A stretch of 7,190 nt of DNA. Source: Lishizhenia sp. (lineage in GTDB: Bacteria > Bacteroidota > Bacteroidia > Flavobacteriales_D > Crocinitomicaceae). Shown in pieces: positions 5,835 to 7,190 of the stretch. Each line of letters starts with the position of its first letter. The stretch's first letter is position 1. Below the pieces are notes generated by a model. That model did not search any database. It was given only the letters and a program-made list of their open reading frames with translations, and was not told the DNA's origin. The stretch lies in assembly GCA_007117055.1 (NCBI GenBank), contig SKHH01000012.1:1-7190 (forward strand). Reading direction: 5' to 3'. The position numbers and the translations under genes are program-made.

Positions 5835-7190
5835 TTAGTTAGTGTATTCAGAATTAATACTTTCTATGCCAATACATGCCACCTCTATGCCTTTTTCTGG
5901 AGCTGTAAAGTCTTTGAAATCAATGATTCTCTCAATGACATCATAGGCAATATACTTAGACTTTGAACCATCAATAATTACAGAGGTTCCAGGTTCTAGC
6001 TCCATAAGCGCTTTAGAAACACTCGCTTTATTTAAAAAGCTTACTTCTTCCGCTAATTGAATTGTTATTTTATTGTCTTCCACATGTTTAGTGAGCGTAT
6101 ATGGATTTGCGTAATTTTTACGAAGAATGAAGAAGATACCTATTGCTAAGCCAATCCCTATTCCTTTCAATAAGTCGGTCATTACCACCGCAACTATAGT
6201 TAATATAAATGGAGAAAATTGCTCCCATCCCATGCGATACATAGCACGAATTAACGAAGGATGAGCTAATTTATAACCAATAAAAAGTAATATAGCAGCC
6301 AAAGATGCTAATGGGATGTAATTTAATACAGAAGCAATAAGAGCGACCGAAAACAACAATATTAAACCATGAATGATCGTAGCGAGTTTTGTTTTACCTC
6401 CGGCGTTAATGTTAGCAGATGAACGAACAATAACTTGAGTAATCGGAAGTCCTCCAATCATACCAGAAACTATATTTCCTACTCCTTGGGCTTTTAACTC
6501 CCTGTTTGAGGGAGTTATTCTTTTGTAAGGGTCTAATTTATCCGTTGCTTCAACCGAAAGTAAAGTTTCTAAACTGGCCACGATAGCTATGGTTAGTGCT
6601 ACGGTGTACACGTCAATAGAGGTTAATACAGAAAAGTCAGGATTAGTGAAAAACCCAAAAAACTCTCGAGGGCTATTGGCTACGGGTAATTGAACCAAAT
6701 GCTCCCCACTCATATACCATGTAGGGTAAAAAAAATGAAAAAACTGATTAATCAAAGTACCGAAAACAACAACAAATAAAGCCCCAGGAAGGAATTTGAA
6801 CAGTGCAATTTTCTTCATAAAAGGTCGTTCAAATAGTATTAAAATACCTAGCGATATGACACCAATTATAATCGCACCGATACTAGGATTTAGTATAGCG
6901 TAGTAAACGTTGGAAAAGGTATTTTGCCCTGAAGTTTCAACAAACCCCAATTCTCCAAAACTATTTTCATCGAAACCTAAGAGGTGTGGAATTTCTTTTA
7001 GAATTAAGATAACTCCAATTGCAGCAAGCATTCCTTTTATAACGGAAGAAGGAAAATAGTATCCAATGATTCCCGCTTTAAAAAAACCAGCAATTACTTG
7101 AATAATTCCGGCCAAAACCACCGCCATTAAAAAAGCTTCAAATGTGGAAAGTGTTTCTAGCGCTCCCAGTACGATTGTCACAAGTCCCGC
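5835..7190 (-). CDS. SulP/SLC26-family inorganic anion transporter, 5' end outside window
   Basis: This is an inner-membrane anion carrier; Bacteroidetes members of this type are usually annotated as sulfate or bicarbonate transporters. The frame stays open through the right edge. The apparent first codon at 7181 is GTG and reads as an internal valine in AGLVTIVLGA, so 451 residues are visible and roughly 70-100 N-terminal ones are missing by family comparison. Visible landmarks, numbered from that valine, are GIIGYYFPSSVIKGML (38-52), the core stretch SLETLLSVEATDKLDPYKR (203-221), and the SulP signature GGLPITQVIVRSSANINAGG (243-262). After several more hydrophobic helices a short cytoplasmic STAS-like domain follows (about 370-445; VSFLNKASVSKAL, VIIDGSKSKYIAYD). 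The substrate cannot be read from sequence; bicarbonate is plausible because related genes often sit beside a carbonic anhydrase, but none is in view. The phosphatase gene follows after 9 bases. Confidence 0.9.
   Translation of the reverse strand, partial: AGLVTIVLGALETLSTFEAFLMAVVLAGIIQVIAGFFKAGIIGYYFPSSVIKGMLAAIGVILILKEIPHLLGFDENSFGELGFVETSGQNTFSNVYYAILNPSIGAIIIGVISLGILILFERPFMKKIALFKFLPGALFVVVFGTLINQFFHFFYPTWYMSGEHLVQLPVANSPREFFGFFTNPDFSVLTSIDVYTVALTIAIVASLETLLSVEATDKLDPYKRITPSNRELKAQGVGNIVSGMIGGLPITQVIVRSSANINAGGKTKLATIIHGLILLFSVALIASVLNYIPLASLAAILLFIGYKLAHPSLIRAMYRMGWEQFSPFILTIVAVVMTDLLKGIGIGLAIGIFFILRKNYANPYTLTKHVEDNKITIQLAEEVSFLNKASVSKALMELEPGTSVIIDGSKSKYIAYDVIERIIDFKDFTAPEKGIEVACIGIESINSEYTN

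Overview
The window looks like a housekeeping stretch of a Bacteroidetes (probably Flavobacteriia-like) chromosome. The DNA is AT-rich. Two spots match the Bacteroidetes -7 promoter consensus TAnnTTTG exactly, Shine-Dalgarno sequences are mostly absent or weak, and the protein families (menaquinone enzymes, SulP transporter of the Bacteroidetes type, Tll0287-like cytochrome lipoprotein) fit that phylum. The organism call is inference from sequence style only.

Layout. Bases 1-121 (+) are the 3' end of a gene that resembles LolA, the periplasmic lipoprotein carrier, followed by a strong hairpin terminator (167-197). Facing it on the minus strand is a two-gene menaquinone operon: menA (2127-1228) then menC (1231-200), overlapping by 4 bases. 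Just upstream of menA, also on the minus strand, lies a small SRP RNA gene (2290-2191). It has a canonical domain IV, a matching Bacteroidetes promoter and a U-tract end. After a roughly 230-base gap without a recognisable gene come two minus-strand envelope genes: an orphan secreted, probably beta-barrel protein (3311-2556) and, upstream of it, a lipoprotein with two CxxCH haem sites and a Tll0287-like domain (4352-3396). A divergent rhomboid-like protease (4526-5356, +) runs tail-to-tail into a SixA-like histidine phosphatase (5825-5337, -), with their 3' ends overlapping by 20 bases. The phosphatase lies 9 bases downstream of a SulP anion transporter whose 5' end is cut by the right edge.

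How the genes relate. menA and menC supply the respiratory quinone but catalyse non-consecutive steps (OSB synthesis and DHNA prenylation), so the rest of the pathway must lie elsewhere. The dihaem lipoprotein is an envelope redox or sensor protein and may be co-transcribed with the orphan outer-membrane-like protein. SulP and the phosphatase are probably one transcription unit. I see no CRISPR array, insertion sequence, phage or defence genes. No clearly new multi-gene system is evident. The best leads are the SRP RNA locus, the two-gene dihaem lipoprotein/orphan barrel unit, and the SulP-phosphatase pair.
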